Of a stretch of 64,000 nucleotides of DNA, positions 32,155-42,369 are shown piece after piece. The notes under the pieces are model-generated. The model searched no databases. It was not told the origin of the DNA and saw only the letters and a program-made list of their open reading frames with translations. Source of the DNA: Gammaproteobacteria bacterium (lineage in GTDB: Bacteria > Pseudomonadota > Gammaproteobacteria > Burkholderiales > Gallionellaceae); NCBI GenBank assembly GCA_018820925.1, contig JAHJNJ010000009.1, positions 1-64,000 on the forward strand, written 5' to 3'. The position numbers and the translations under genes are program-made. The first letter of the stretch is position 1, and each line of letters begins with the position of its first letter.

Positions 32155-33018
32155 ATGGCAGGCAGTAAAGAGATTCGCACGAAGATCAAGAGCGTGGAAA
32201 ATACGCGCAAGATCACGCGCGCGATGGAAATGGTAGCCGCAGCGAAAATGCGCAAGGCGCAGGAACGCATGCGGTCCGCCCGCCCCTACGCGGAAAAAAT
32301 CCGCAACGTCGCGGCGCACTTGTCGCGTGCCAACCCGGAATACAAGCACCCGTTCTTGGTCAAGCGCGACAGCATCAAGAATGTCGGCCTGATCGTCGTC
32401 ACATCCGACAAGGGATTGTGCGGCGGTCTGAATACCAACCTGTTGCGTCTCGCCGTGAGCCGCATGAAGGAATGGGAAGGCGACGGCAAGGGCTTGCAGG
32501 TTTGCGCGATCGGCAACAAGGGCTTCGGCTTCATGAATCGCGTCGGCGCCAAGGTCAAATCCAACCTGACCGGCCTCGGCGACACACCGCACATCGAGAA
32601 ATTGATCGGCGCCGTGAAGATCATGCTGGACGCCTATGTTGCCGGCGAGATTGATGCCATCTACATCAGCTACAACCATTTCATCAACACGATGAAACAG
32701 GAGCCGCGCGTCGAACAACTGTTGCCGCTCAGCGGCGAACAAATCGGCACCGCCTCGGGCAGTTGGGACTACATTTACGAACCGGATGCGAAGAAGGTTA
32801 TCGACGAATTGCTGGTGCGCTACATGGAATCGCTGGTGTATCAGGCTGTGGTGGAAAACATGGCGTCCGAGCAAAGCTCGCGTATGGTGGCGATGAAATC
32901 CGCTTCCGATAATGCGAAGAACGTTATCGCCGAGCTCAAACTGGTTTACAACAAAGCGCGTCAGGCAGCGATCACGAAAGAAATTTCGGAGATTGTTGGC
33001 GGTGCAGCAGCAGTTTAA
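32155..33018 (+). CDS. atpG: F0F1 ATP synthase subunit gamma
   Basis: Central rotating shaft of F1. The 287-residue protein opens with the basic coiled-coil helix ([20 protein letters not shown]) and closes with the second half of the coiled coil ([20 protein letters not shown] and [15 protein letters not shown]). The Rossmann-like middle has [20 protein letters not shown] near residue 80. Upstream, the 77-base atpA-atpG gap contains GGTTGCTAAGTGG-type sequence but no clear terminator. Confidence 0.97.
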   Translation: MAGSKEIRTKIKSVENTRKITRAMEMVAAAKMRKAQERMRSARPYAEKIRNVAAHLSRANPEYKHPFLVKRDSIKNVGLIVVTSDKGLCGGLNTNLLRLAVSRMKEWEGDGKGLQVCAIGNKGFGFMNRVGAKVKSNLTGLGDTPHIEKLIGAVKIMLDAYVAGEIDAIYISYNHFINTMKQEPRVEQLLPLSGEQIGTASGSWDYIYEPDAKKVIDELLVRYMESLVYQAVVENMASEQSSRMVAMKSASDNAKNVIAELKLVYNKARQAAITKEISEIVGGAAAV

Positions 33019-33030
33019 GAATTAATTTAG

Positions 33031-34467
<1,437 letters not shown>

Positions 34468-34483
34468 CAATTAGGAGCCGATT

Positions 34484-34909
34484 ATGGCAATGACCGTACA
34501 TGTGGACGTCGTAAGCGCGGAGGAGCAGATTTTCTCCGGCCTCGCTGAAGTCGTCGTGGTACCGGGCGAGATGGGCGAACTGGGTATCTACCCGCGCCAC
34601 ACCGCCCTGATGACCCGCATCAAACCCGGTGCGGTGCGCATCAAGCGTCCCGATCAGGAACAGGAAGAATTGATCTATGTTTCCGGCGGCATGCTGGAAG
34701 TGCAGCCCAGCGTCGTGACCATTCTGGCCGACACCGCGATTCGCGGCGCCGATCTGGATGAAGCGCGTGCGCTGGAAGCCAAGCAAATGGCGGAAGAGGC
34801 GATGAAAAACCGCACTTCAGACATTGACTATGCGCAAGCACAAGCAGAATTGGCCGAGGCAATTGCCCAGTTGCGCGCAATCCAGCAAGTACGCAAGCAT
34901 ACGCACTAA
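34484..34909 (+). CDS. atpC: F0F1 ATP synthase subunit epsilon
   Basis: Small F1 subunit, part of the rotor and an inhibitor of ATP hydrolysis. The 141-residue protein has an N-terminal beta sandwich ([29 protein letters not shown]) and a C-terminal two-helix region (about 90-140) rich in Ala and Glu. It is the last gene of the operon; a strong terminator hairpin starts 17 bases after its stop. Confidence 0.97.
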   Translation: MAMTVHVDVVSAEEQIFSGLAEVVVVPGEMGELGIYPRHTALMTRIKPGAVRIKRPDQEQEELIYVSGGMLEVQPSVVTILADTAIRGADLDEARALEAKQMAEEAMKNRTSDIDYAQAQAELAEAIAQLRAIQQVRKHTH

Positions 34910-34925
34910 GCAAGATAAGCTACTG

Positions 34926-34965
34926 CAGCAAAGAAAAAGCAGCTTCGGCTGCTTTTTCTTTGCTG
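34926..34965 (+). terminator. terminator of the atp operon, perfect 18-bp stem with TTCG loop
   Basis: CAGCAAAGAAAAAGCAGC (34926-34943) pairs at every position with 34948-34965 around the loop TTCG, an extra-stable tetraloop. The T-run GCTTTTTCTTT is in the right arm and the matching A-run is in the left arm, so it could end transcription from either side. It lies 17 bases after atpC. Confidence 0.93.
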
Positions 34966-35396
34966 AGCGCAATCCGATCAGCATGCCGGAAAAATATTCA
35001 GCACATCAAGCAATATTGCCGGCTTCGCGAATTTCCCCGCCATTCATAACCACCATTTGTCTGGTAGCGTTGCCACTTGTCAGGAATTCGACCGAATATG
35101 TGCCTATTTCGACATCATTGAATTGCCGCTTTTTATGATTGTTAGAAACAGTTAGTTAACTTTTGTACCGAATTATTGGGAAAAGCTAGCCATGAGTTAA
35201 GTAGCAGGCTGAGGAATGTGGTCTAGTTCATCAGAAGGGTAAAGATATATGATCACGCCGGCTTTTGAGCATGAAGCTGGTAATGAAATATGAATCATGT
35301 ATATGTCATGTTTGAGATTTGTCTGAAACGCAGCATCAAAATTAAGCGTTCAGATGGAAGAAAAATTAAATCTAATACCAAAAGGGAGCGCATCAA
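34966..35396. other. 431-base gap between the atp terminator and the hemerythrin gene
   Basis: No confident gene. On the minus strand a frame is open from 35155 down to a stop at 35006-35008. It reads GTYSVEFLTSGNATRQMVV then MNGGEIREAGNIA, protein-like but without a start codon, so it could be the end of a lost gene. The rest is AT-rich. AAAAGGGAGCGCATCAA directly before 35397 is the ribosome site of the next gene. I see no clear promoter. Confidence 0.4.
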
Positions 35397-35897
35397 ATGG
35401 GACTATTTTCATTTTTGTTTGGCAGTGACGAGAAGGAAACTGCGGCAGGCAGGGAAGCGACGCCACGAGTAGGGATTAGCTATGATCCGATGCTTATAGG
35501 CAAGCTGAAGGAAGACCATCAGGATTTGGTAAAAATATTCACATCCATCAAGAAAGCAGCCGCCGAGGGGAAATTTGCAGAAATACCCAATATTCTTTCC
35601 GAGTTCAAACTCGCTTTGCAGACACACCTGGCGGTAGAAAATGTTCGTTTCTATGTATACGTACAGCAGTTGTATGCGAACGATTTGGACACATCTGATT
35701 TTATTACCGGCTTGCGCTCCGAAATGAACGGAATCGCACGTGTGGTCATGAAATTCACTGAAAAATACAGCGCGGTTCAACTCACTCACTCGACCGCAAC
35801 AAGTTTCAGTTCCGAGCTGGATGAGATTGGTGCGGTACTGACCAAGCGAGTTAATCTTGAAGAAAGCCGTCTGTATTCCCTCTATCGTTCCGAATAA
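35397..35897 (+). CDS. hemerythrin-like (HHE) domain protein
   Basis: A 166-residue, probably cytoplasmic four-helix protein. Helix 1 has KLKEDHQDLVKIF (His41), helix 2 has LALQTHLAVENVRFYVYV (His77 and Glu81), and the last helix has RVNLEESRLYSLY (Glu155). This is the H...HxxxE pattern of HHE/hemerythrin proteins, which bind a diiron centre and handle O2, NO or iron. The His usual in the last helix is not obvious, so the metal site may be incomplete or unusual. The N-terminal MGLFSFLFGS is hydrophobic but too short for a membrane segment. It is the first of four metal/redox genes on this strand. GGGAG lies 9 bases before the ATG. Confidence 0.75.
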   Translation: MGLFSFLFGSDEKETAAGREATPRVGISYDPMLIGKLKEDHQDLVKIFTSIKKAAAEGKFAEIPNILSEFKLALQTHLAVENVRFYVYVQQLYANDLDTSDFITGLRSEMNGIARVVMKFTEKYSAVQLTHSTATSFSSELDEIGAVLTKRVNLEESRLYSLYRSE

Positions 35898-36041
35898 GTG
35901 TTTTACAGAAGCCATAGCCTGTTCTGGCTGAGAAAATTTTTCCCAAATAACCTGGGAGGAGGCCAAGTAATTGTCTGGAATTGACGGTGTACAACAAATC
36001 CCTGTAATGAAAGGGATAAACATTGAGAAAGGGGATTCAAT

Positions 36042-36824
36042 ATGAGTGGATCAGCAACCAGCAAGACAGGTACAGGTCATGAATATGTTAAAGCACTGTG
36101 CGAACAGGCCTGCAACCATCGCGCAGTCAATCACCCCTATCTGCAGCAACTCATCGCCGGAGAGGTACCTGATGTCAAAGGCGCACTAAAAGATTTCGTG
36201 TATCAATACTCTGCCTACTCTCTTGATTTTATCCGTTTCCTCACTGCCACGATCTCTCAACTCGAGAAGGGTGAACATCGCAAAGCACTCATGCAGAACC
36301 TGGTTGAAGAAACCGGCAGAATCGATGCAGAGAATGCGGCGCTACTCAAAACGATCGGCATCGAACTGGAATGGGTGGATGGAATCCCGCATCCCGAGCT
36401 CTTTTCACGCTATATGAGCGCAGCGGGTATCGACAGCGAATACCGGCGCTCGAACGAGTTTTCGGACGAGGCAATCATCTGGCGCGACTTATTCTATTCC
36501 CTGTGTTCCAAGGAAGGCCCCGCGCGTGCGCTTGGCGCGATCGGACTCGGCACCGAGAACATCGTCAAGTACATCTATCGACCCTTTATCAAAGCGATTG
36601 ACCGGCACCTGGACATTTCCCTGCGTGATCGAGTGTTTTTCGATCTTCACGCCACGCTTGACGACCAGCATGGCGATGTCCTGACCAATATCGCCATCGA
36701 CTATGCAGAGAAACCGGAGAACCGCAAGCCAATCAAGGAAGGCATGCTCATGGCACTGAGCATCAGAAACTCATTTTTTGATGCATTGCAGGCCAGAGCG
36801 CATGCCATGCAGCCGGTCCAGTAG
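36042..36824 (+). CDS. haem-oxygenase-like diiron oxidase (iron-containing redox enzyme family)
   Basis: A 260-residue all-helical protein that I assign to the haem-oxygenase-like diiron oxidase group (CADD, UndA, SznF relatives; Pfam iron-containing redox enzyme). Visible candidate ligands are Glu89/Glu90 in NLVEETG, His117 in PHPELFSRYM, Glu172 in GLGTENIVKYIYRP, and the closing His203-x3-Asp207-x2-His210 in LHATLDDQHGDVL, which is the spacing known for CADD. Between the first Glu and His117 there are about 26 residues, longer than the usual spacing. Such enzymes use O2 and iron for decarboxylation, N-oxygenation or self-sacrificial chemistry; the substrate here is unknown. GAAAGGGGATTCAAT precedes the ATG. 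It lies 144 bases after the hemerythrin gene and 80 before the cupin. Confidence 0.75.
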   Translation: MSGSATSKTGTGHEYVKALCEQACNHRAVNHPYLQQLIAGEVPDVKGALKDFVYQYSAYSLDFIRFLTATISQLEKGEHRKALMQNLVEETGRIDAENAALLKTIGIELEWVDGIPHPELFSRYMSAAGIDSEYRRSNEFSDEAIIWRDLFYSLCSKEGPARALGAIGLGTENIVKYIYRPFIKAIDRHLDISLRDRVFFDLHATLDDQHGDVLTNIAIDYAEKPENRKPIKEGMLMALSIRNSFFDALQARAHAMQPVQ

Positions 36825-36904
36825 CACCCCCGCGTCACATTCGAACCGCTCCATCAATAAATAACTCGGCTCCTCATATGAACGAGGACAGGAAAGGAAT
36901 GACC

Positions 36905-37369
36905 ATGAAACCAGACAACTACATCTACTCCTCACGCGACTTCGGCGAAACCACCGATACACTTGAAATTGCGAGACCCGACAGGCCACTCATCCACAAG
37001 AATGTGACCGGCACCAGGAACAAGGCCAACGAGGGATTCACCGATGACCGGAAGCATCCGGTACATATCGTGGATCTTCCGAGCAGGGCAGTCAGCGTAT
37101 CCATTGGCGGCATTCTCGGCGGAGGCAAAACGCGCAAACACCGCCACACTTACGAGACTATTATTTACATCCTGAAAGGACACGGCTACAGCGTTGTCGA
37201 GGGAGTACGCGTGGACTGGGAACCCGGCGACGCCGTTCTGGTACCCCGCTGGAACTGGCATCAGCACTTCAACACAAGCCCGACGGAATATGCGGAGTAT
37301 CTGGGGGCGGAAAACGCGCCCATGCTGCAAAACCTTGGCATGGCATTGCGCGAAGAATCCAAAGACTAG
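36905..37369 (+). CDS. single-domain cupin protein
   Basis: A 154-residue cupin. Motif 1 is KHRHTYETIIYILKGHG (His79, His81, Glu84) and motif 2 is GDAVLVPRWNWHQHFN (Pro114, His119 or His121), giving a plausible 3-His/1-Glu metal site. The arrangement resembles the metal-binding half of gentisate-type ring-cleaving dioxygenases, but substrate and metal cannot be read. The ATG at 36905 was chosen because AAAGGA lies 6 bases upstream; ATGs at 36878 and 36899 are in frame but less well placed. It is the third gene of the redox group. Confidence 0.75.
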   Translation: MKPDNYIYSSRDFGETTDTLEIARPDRPLIHKNVTGTRNKANEGFTDDRKHPVHIVDLPSRAVSVSIGGILGGGKTRKHRHTYETIIYILKGHGYSVVEGVRVDWEPGDAVLVPRWNWHQHFNTSPTEYAEYLGAENAPMLQNLGMALREESKD

Positions 37370-37513
37370 GTTGAACCTGAATATGCTCTGAACGGAAACC
37401 CTGCGGACATCCGTGCAGAGCGCATTTGGAAAAGAACTTCTCCAACCAGCGCGCGTCAAGTCGGTTCCACCCAAGCTGAATCCTCCAAATAAGTACTCTC
37501 GGGGCAAATACAC

Positions 37514-38167
37514 ATGAGCGAACAAAAGACCCAGCAACCCAAACTTCCAGGCTCGAACGGGGAGCACGCCTTGCAACTTGAGCTAGGCAGCGAAAAAAGA
37601 GCGCTCGGCTTTTACAACAACCAGATGCTGGATTATCTGAATCCAGCCATGCGGGAATTCATCACCAAACAAAGCATGATGTTTATAGCAAGCAGCGATG
37701 CCCACGGCGAATGCGATTGTTCATTCCGCGCTGGCGGTGCCGGCTTTGTCTGGGTAGTAGACCAGAAGCACATCATGTGGCCTGAATACAGAGGGAACGG
37801 GGTCGTGGCGAGTGGCGGCAATGTCAAGGAAAACCCGCACATGGGTATTCTGTTCATGGATTTTCTCGAGCATACGATCGGCCTGCATATCAATGGCAAA
37901 GCATTCCTGCGGGAGGATGGTGCATTCGATGTCTTGCCCGAAAATGTAAAAAGGGCGGTCGCCGAGGAAAACGCCACGACGGGTGGCAAAAAGCCCTCAT
38001 TCTGGTTCCTGCTGGAAGTGGAAGAAGCCTACATTCACTGCGCCAAACATATTCCCCACCTCGTCCCCTATGAAAAATCCATTGATTGGGGGACCGATGA
38101 CGTCGTTCGCAAAGGGGGAGATTTTTTCAAGGTAAAAGCCGGAAAGAAAAGTGAAACAATTGAATAG
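37514..38167 (+). CDS. pyridoxamine 5'-phosphate oxidase-like flavin split-barrel protein
   Basis: A 217-residue protein of the PNPOx-like split-barrel fold. The diagnostic run is FITKQSMMFIASSDAHGECD near residue 50, followed by GFVWVVDQKHIMWPEYRGNG and GNVKENPHMGILFMDF near 110. These proteins bind FMN, F420 or haem and act as oxidoreductases; true PdxH motifs are not present, so a vitamin B6 role is unlikely. An N-terminal tail of about 25 polar residues precedes the fold. The ribosome site is weak (GGGGCAAATACAC). It closes the four-gene redox group before glmU. Confidence 0.75.
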   Translation: MSEQKTQQPKLPGSNGEHALQLELGSEKRALGFYNNQMLDYLNPAMREFITKQSMMFIASSDAHGECDCSFRAGGAGFVWVVDQKHIMWPEYRGNGVVASGGNVKENPHMGILFMDFLEHTIGLHINGKAFLREDGAFDVLPENVKRAVAEENATTGGKKPSFWFLLEVEEAYIHCAKHIPHLVPYEKSIDWGTDDVVRKGGDFFKVKAGKKSETIE

Positions 38168-38240
38168 GAATTGTCGCGCAAACAGCCAGGCAACGGCATC
38201 CTGCCTGAGCAGGGCATCGTACTTAGGTACGAGCGAAAGT

Positions 38241-38277
38241 AATCAGGCTATTTGATATACTGCAACATCGCCTGATT
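38241..38277 (+). promoter_or_regulatory. glmU promoter region framed by an inverted repeat
   Basis: AATCAGGC (38241-38248) and its exact inverse GCCTGATT (38270-38277) flank TTGATATACT (38252-38261), which contains an extended -10 (TGA-TATACT). glmU starts at 38288. An 8-base repeat spaced by 21 bases around the -10 looks like a dimeric regulator site or an attenuating hairpin. There is no good -35, which fits an extended -10 promoter. This is seen in the sequence only. Confidence 0.4.
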
Positions 38278-38287
38278 CAGAGCCCAT

Positions 38288-39652
38288 ATGAGCCTTTTGA
38301 ACATCGTCATCCTCGCTGCCGGCAAAGGCACGCGCATGTATTCCGACAAACCCAAAGTGCTGCACGCGCTGGCCGGCAAGCCAATGGTTCAGCACGTTCT
38401 CGATTGCGCAAGTTTACTGACACCGCAGCAGGTATGCGTGGTGTATGGGCATGGTGGCGAAGCTGTCCCGCTTGCGCTGCAAGAATACGCAGCGAAGTTC
38501 GTCATTCAGGAACCGCAACTCGGCACCGGGCATGCAGTGCAGCAGGCGCTGCCGCATCTCCAGGATGGCAGCCGCACACTGGTGTTGTACGGCGATGTGC
38601 CCCTGATTCAGCACAGCACGTTGCATCAGATGCAGCAGGCAGGCGAAGGCCTGGTGCTGCTCACCGTCAATCTCGACAACCCGGCCGGATACGGTCGCAT
38701 CGTGCGCAATGTGCAGGGCGACGTGTTGTGCATCGTGGAAGAAAAGGACGCTACGCCGGAACAGCGCGAAATTTGCGAAGTGAATACGGGCATCCTGCTG
38801 GCACCTACCGGAGAGATGCGCGCCTGGCTGGGCAAGCTGGGTAACAACAATGCGCAGGGCGAATATTACCTGACCGATATCGTAGCGATGGCCGTCCAGG
38901 ATGGCATCGCGGTGCATACGGTACAACCGTCCCAAAAATGGGAAGTCGAGGGCATTAACAACAAAGTGCAACTCGCCACACTGGAACGCATCTGGCAGCA
39001 GACCGTAGCCAACCGGTTAATGATCCAAGGCGTCACACTGGCCGATCCGGCGCGCATCGATGTGCGTGGAAACCTGGCTTGCGGTCGCGATGTCGAGATT
39101 GACGTCGGCTGCATTTTCGAAGGGGAAGTGAGCCTCGGCGATCGCGTGCGCGTGGGAGCCTATACTGTCATGCGCAATACAACCATCGCGCAAGGCACGC
39201 AGATTGCGCCCTACAGCCATATCGATGCCAGCGAAGTGGGGGCCAACTGCCACATCGGGCCGTACGCGCGCCTGCGCCCCGGCAGCAAATTGCATGACGA
39301 TGCGCATGTCGGCAATTTCGTCGAGATCAAAAACAGCGAAATCGGCCAGGGCAGCAAGGCCAACCACCTGAGTTACATCGGCGACAGCACCGTGGGTAGC
39401 CGCGTCAACATCGGCGCGGGAACGATCACCTGCAATTACGACGGGGCGAACAAATTCCGCACCATTATTGAAGACGACGCTTTCATCGGTTCGGATACAC
39501 AACTGGTGGCACCGGTAACCGTGGGCAAGGGCGCAACCATCGGTGCCGGTTCGACCATCACCACCAACGCACCTGCCGGTGAATTGACCCTGTCGCGTGG
39601 CAGACAGACCACCATCCCCGGCTGGCAGCGCCCGCAAAAAGGAAAGAAATAA
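38288..39652 (+). CDS. glmU: bifunctional UDP-GlcNAc pyrophosphorylase / GlcN-1-P acetyltransferase
   Basis: Makes UDP-N-acetylglucosamine for peptidoglycan and LPS in two steps. The N-terminal uridylyltransferase domain has [19 protein letters not shown] near residue 8. The C-terminal half (about 230-450) is a left-handed beta helix of hexapeptide repeats carrying the acetyltransferase ([19 protein letters not shown] near 360). At 454 residues it has the usual length. It lies 1 base before glmS, so the two enzymes of the pathway are encoded together. Confidence 0.97.
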   Translation: MSLLNIVILAAGKGTRMYSDKPKVLHALAGKPMVQHVLDCASLLTPQQVCVVYGHGGEAVPLALQEYAAKFVIQEPQLGTGHAVQQALPHLQDGSRTLVLYGDVPLIQHSTLHQMQQAGEGLVLLTVNLDNPAGYGRIVRNVQGDVLCIVEEKDATPEQREICEVNTGILLAPTGEMRAWLGKLGNNNAQGEYYLTDIVAMAVQDGIAVHTVQPSQKWEVEGINNKVQLATLERIWQQTVANRLMIQGVTLADPARIDVRGNLACGRDVEIDVGCIFEGEVSLGDRVRVGAYTVMRNTTIAQGTQIAPYSHIDASEVGANCHIGPYARLRPGSKLHDDAHVGNFVEIKNSEIGQGSKANHLSYIGDSTVGSRVNIGAGTITCNYDGANKFRTIIEDDAFIGSDTQLVAPVTVGKGATIGAGSTITTNAPAGELTLSRGRQTTIPGWQRPQKGKK

Positions 39653-39653
39653 C

Positions 39654-41477
39654 ATGTGTGGAATTGTCGGAGCCGTTGCCAAGCGAAATATTGTCCCCAT
39701 ACTCGTCAATGGACTGCTGCGTCTGGAATACCGCGGCTATGACTCGGCGGGACTGGTGGTCGTGCACGACGGAAAACTGGATCGCGTGCGCAGTACCGGA
39801 CGCGTTGCAGAACTGGCAGGGAAGAGTGCCAATACCTACGGGGAACTGGGCATCGCCCACACCCGCTGGGCTACGCACGGCATACCGAGCGAACGCAATG
39901 CGCACCCGCATATCAGCCGCAACCTCATCGCCGTGGTGCACAACGGCATCATCGAGAACTATGAAGCGTTGCGCACCGACCTGACCGCACAAGGTTATGA
40001 ATTCACATCCGATACCGACACCGAAGTCATTGCCCACCTGATCCATAGCCATTACGCACAGGGCAGCCTGCTGGTCGCCACACAAATGGCGCTGTCGCAA
40101 CTGGTTGGCGCCTACGCCATCGGCGTAATCGCGGCGGACAATCCGCACCAACTCATAGCTTCGCGCAAAGGCAGTCCGCTGCTGCTGGGTGTAGGCGAGG
40201 GCGAGCACTTCGTCGCATCCGACATGTCGGCGCTGCTGCAGGTCACCAAGAATGTGGTGTACCTGGAAGAAGGCGATGTGGTTGAAGTAAACCTCGCCGA
40301 CTATCGCATCTTCGACGTGCAGGGCCAGGCGGTGCAGCGCCCGGTGCATGTCAGCGAACTCAATAACGACAGCGTGGAGCTGGGCGAATACCAGCACTAC
40401 ATGCAGAAGGAAATCCACGAACAGCCGCAGGCACTGGCGAATACGCTGGAATCGGTATGCAACAGCCAGTCGCTGGTGCCGGGAATTTTCGGAGCGGAAG
40501 CGAATACGATATTCCCGCAAATCGAAACTATCCTCATTCTGGCCTGCGGCACCAGCAACCACGCCGGACAAGTCGCCCGTTACTGGCTGGAAGAAATCGC
40601 GGGAATTCCGTGCAGCGTCGAAGTCGCCAGCGAATACCGCTATCGCAGCAGCGTCGCCAATCCCAGGACGCTGGTGGTCACTATTTCCCAATCCGGCGAA
40701 ACGGCGGACACACTGGCTGCGCTCAACCATGCCAAAGTCACCGGCCACATGTTCACACTGGCAATCTGCAATGTGCCGGAAAGCGCCATCGTGCGCCAAT
40801 CCCGACTGCGTCTGATGACGCGTGCGGGTCCCGAAATCGGCGTCGCCTCGACCAAAGCGTTCACCACCCAGCTGGCAGCACTGTTCCTGCTGACTCTGGT
40901 GCTGGCCAAACTGCGCGGTCGTCTGAGCGAGGAACGCGAACAGCAATTCCTGCATGAACTGCGCCACCTGCCCAGTGCAGTGCAAAAAGTGCTGGCGCTG
41001 GAGCCGAAGATCGCCGAGTTGTCCAGACACTTTGCCGATAAAAACCACGCTTTATTCCTCGGGCGCGGCATGCATTACCCGATCGCCATGGAAGGCGCGC
41101 TCAAACTCAAGGAAATCTCCTACATCCACGCCGAAGCCTATCCGGCGGGCGAACTGAAACACGGCCCGCTGGCGCTGGTGGACAAAGACATGCCCGTGGT
41201 TTCGGTAGCTCCCAACGACGCATTGCTGGAAAAACTGAAGTCCAACCTGCAAGAAGTGCGCGCTCGCGGCGGCGAATTGTACGTATTTGCCGACGCCAAC
41301 ACCCACATCAAGGAAGCCGAAGGCATCCACATCCTGCAAATGCCCGAACACGCGGGTTTTCTGAGCCCTATTCTGCATACCATCCCGCTGCAACTGTTGG
41401 CATATTACGTAGCATTGCAAAAGGGAACGGATGTAGACAAGCCGCGCAATCTGGCCAAATCGGTCACGGTAGAGTGA
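39654..41477 (+). CDS. glmS: glutamine-fructose-6-phosphate aminotransferase (isomerizing)
   Basis: Makes glucosamine-6-phosphate from fructose-6-phosphate and glutamine. The 607-residue protein begins [20 protein letters not shown], with Cys2 as the glutaminase nucleophile. The Ntn domain has [18 protein letters not shown] near residue 78. Two SIS isomerase domains follow (about 280-430 and 450-600), with GSNH-like [11 protein letters not shown] and [21 protein letters not shown], ending in the conserved [11 protein letters not shown]. The ATG directly at the Cys2 position fixes the start; 19 extra upstream codons belong to the glmU end. No glmS ribozyme is seen upstream, as expected outside Firmicutes. 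Confidence 0.98.
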   Translation: MCGIVGAVAKRNIVPILVNGLLRLEYRGYDSAGLVVVHDGKLDRVRSTGRVAELAGKSANTYGELGIAHTRWATHGIPSERNAHPHISRNLIAVVHNGIIENYEALRTDLTAQGYEFTSDTDTEVIAHLIHSHYAQGSLLVATQMALSQLVGAYAIGVIAADNPHQLIASRKGSPLLLGVGEGEHFVASDMSALLQVTKNVVYLEEGDVVEVNLADYRIFDVQGQAVQRPVHVSELNNDSVELGEYQHYMQKEIHEQPQALANTLESVCNSQSLVPGIFGAEANTIFPQIETILILACGTSNHAGQVARYWLEEIAGIPCSVEVASEYRYRSSVANPRTLVVTISQSGETADTLAALNHAKVTGHMFTLAICNVPESAIVRQSRLRLMTRAGPEIGVASTKAFTTQLAALFLLTLVLAKLRGRLSEEREQQFLHELRHLPSAVQKVLALEPKIAELSRHFADKNHALFLGRGMHYPIAMEGALKLKEISYIHAEAYPAGELKHGPLALVDKDMPVVSVAPNDALLEKLKSNLQEVRARGGELYVFADANTHIKEAEGIHILQMPEHAGFLSPILHTIPLQLLAYYVALQKGTDVDKPRNLAKSVTVE

Positions 41478-41599
41478 CAGTCTGGTGCGGGGCTTGCGGA
41501 GAAGGCTGACTTGCATGGCAAGTCAAGTCCCGAGGGGACGGCCGGAACCCAAAACCGTGCAAATAATTATTAATCCGATCCCACCACCGAGGAGAGAAC
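41478..41599. other. glmS-parA-like gap with two small hairpins
   Basis: The gap contains GACTTGC-ATG-GCAAGTC (41508-41524, perfect 7-bp stem) and GTCCC-GAG-GGGAC (41527-41539, 5-bp stem) side by side, then AT-rich sequence and the ribosome site GAGGAGAGAAC of the next gene. It may terminate glmS weakly or form a leader structure. No known riboswitch pattern was recognised. Confidence 0.35.
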
Positions 41600-42364
41600 A
41601 TGGCGGTCATCGCCGTATTCAACCAAAAGGGCGGCGTGGGCAAAACCACAACCTGCCTTAATCTGTCAGCCGCGCTATCCATAGCACAGCGGCATCCCAT
41701 CGCGCTGGACATGGATCCGCAGGGTCACCTCACAATTTCCTCGGGATTGAAAAACGGCACTTTGCAAGCCAGGAACATCTCGGCATTTTTCCGGGACAAG
41801 GTTCCGCTGGCCAAGCTGATGCACGACACGCCCGCCGGCTGGCAAATTATTCCGGCCACACTGGAATTAGCCAAAATCGACGCGCTGTACGGCAGCGACC
41901 CGCAAGCTGCGAAAATGCTGAAGCAGGGATTGGCAGAAGAATTGTCCCTTACCGGCGCCCCCATTCTGATCGATTGCTGCCCGATGCTGGGCGTGCTTAC
42001 GTTGAATGCCTTGCTGGCTGCGGATAAAGTGCTGATTCCGGTATCGGCAGATTACCTTTCGCAACACGGCGTACACCGGCTGGATGCCGCGCTCAACGTG
42101 CTGGAAAAGAAACTGGATCGGACCTTCGAGCGCCGCATCGTGGTCACGCGTTTCGATTCGCGCCGTAAACTTTCTTACGACATCTACGACAAACTCAAGG
42201 AACGCTACGGCAACCTGGTGTGCAAGACCCGCATCGGCGAAACCGTGGCGCTGGCAACCAGCCCGATGCACGGTCTGGATGTGTTTGCCTATGCGCCGAA
42301 CAGCCCGGGGGCGACGGATTACAAACTGCTGGCGACCGAGTTGATGGAAAGCGGGTTCGTTTAA
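41600..42364 (+). CDS. orphan ParA/MinD family ATPase
   Basis: A 254-residue deviant-Walker ATPase. The Walker A is [20 protein letters not shown] near residue 7, the A' region is [14 protein letters not shown] near 36, and the Walker B region is [20 protein letters not shown] near 115. There is no parB or centromere gene beside it, and it is clearly distinct from Soj at 26110. Orphan ParA proteins of this kind position cargoes such as chemoreceptor arrays, carboxysomes, flagella or storage granules. None of those cargo genes lies within the window, so the cargo is unknown. GAGGAGAG precedes the ATG. Its stop codon overlaps that of convergent ubiB. Confidence 0.88.
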   Translation: MAVIAVFNQKGGVGKTTTCLNLSAALSIAQRHPIALDMDPQGHLTISSGLKNGTLQARNISAFFRDKVPLAKLMHDTPAGWQIIPATLELAKIDALYGSDPQAAKMLKQGLAEELSLTGAPILIDCCPMLGVLTLNALLAADKVLIPVSADYLSQHGVHRLDAALNVLEKKLDRTFERRIVVTRFDSRRKLSYDIYDKLKERYGNLVCKTRIGETVALATSPMHGLDVFAYAPNSPGATDYKLLATELMESGFV

Positions 42365-42369
42365 ACGAA
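42356..42369. repeat. 14-bp palindrome holding both stop codons of convergent genes
   Basis: TTCGTTTAAACGAA is a perfect palindrome. The plus-strand ParA gene ends with the TAA inside it, and the minus-strand ubiB gene ends with the mirror-image TAA. It leaves no room for a separate terminator, although both transcripts would end in a small A/T hairpin. Both proteins therefore end in Phe-Val. Confidence 0.6.

Noticed and set aside
35290-35472. Plus-strand frame of 60 codons overlapping the hemerythrin gene start
   Set aside because: It overlaps the better-supported HHE gene in another frame, has no convincing ribosome site and no recognisable features.
39558-41048. Minus-strand frame of 496 codons opposite glmS
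   Set aside because: Antisense to glmS, no recognisable protein features.
41478-41599. Possible riboswitch upstream of the orphan parA
   Set aside because: Two small hairpins are present, but no conserved motif of a known riboswitch class was recognised.
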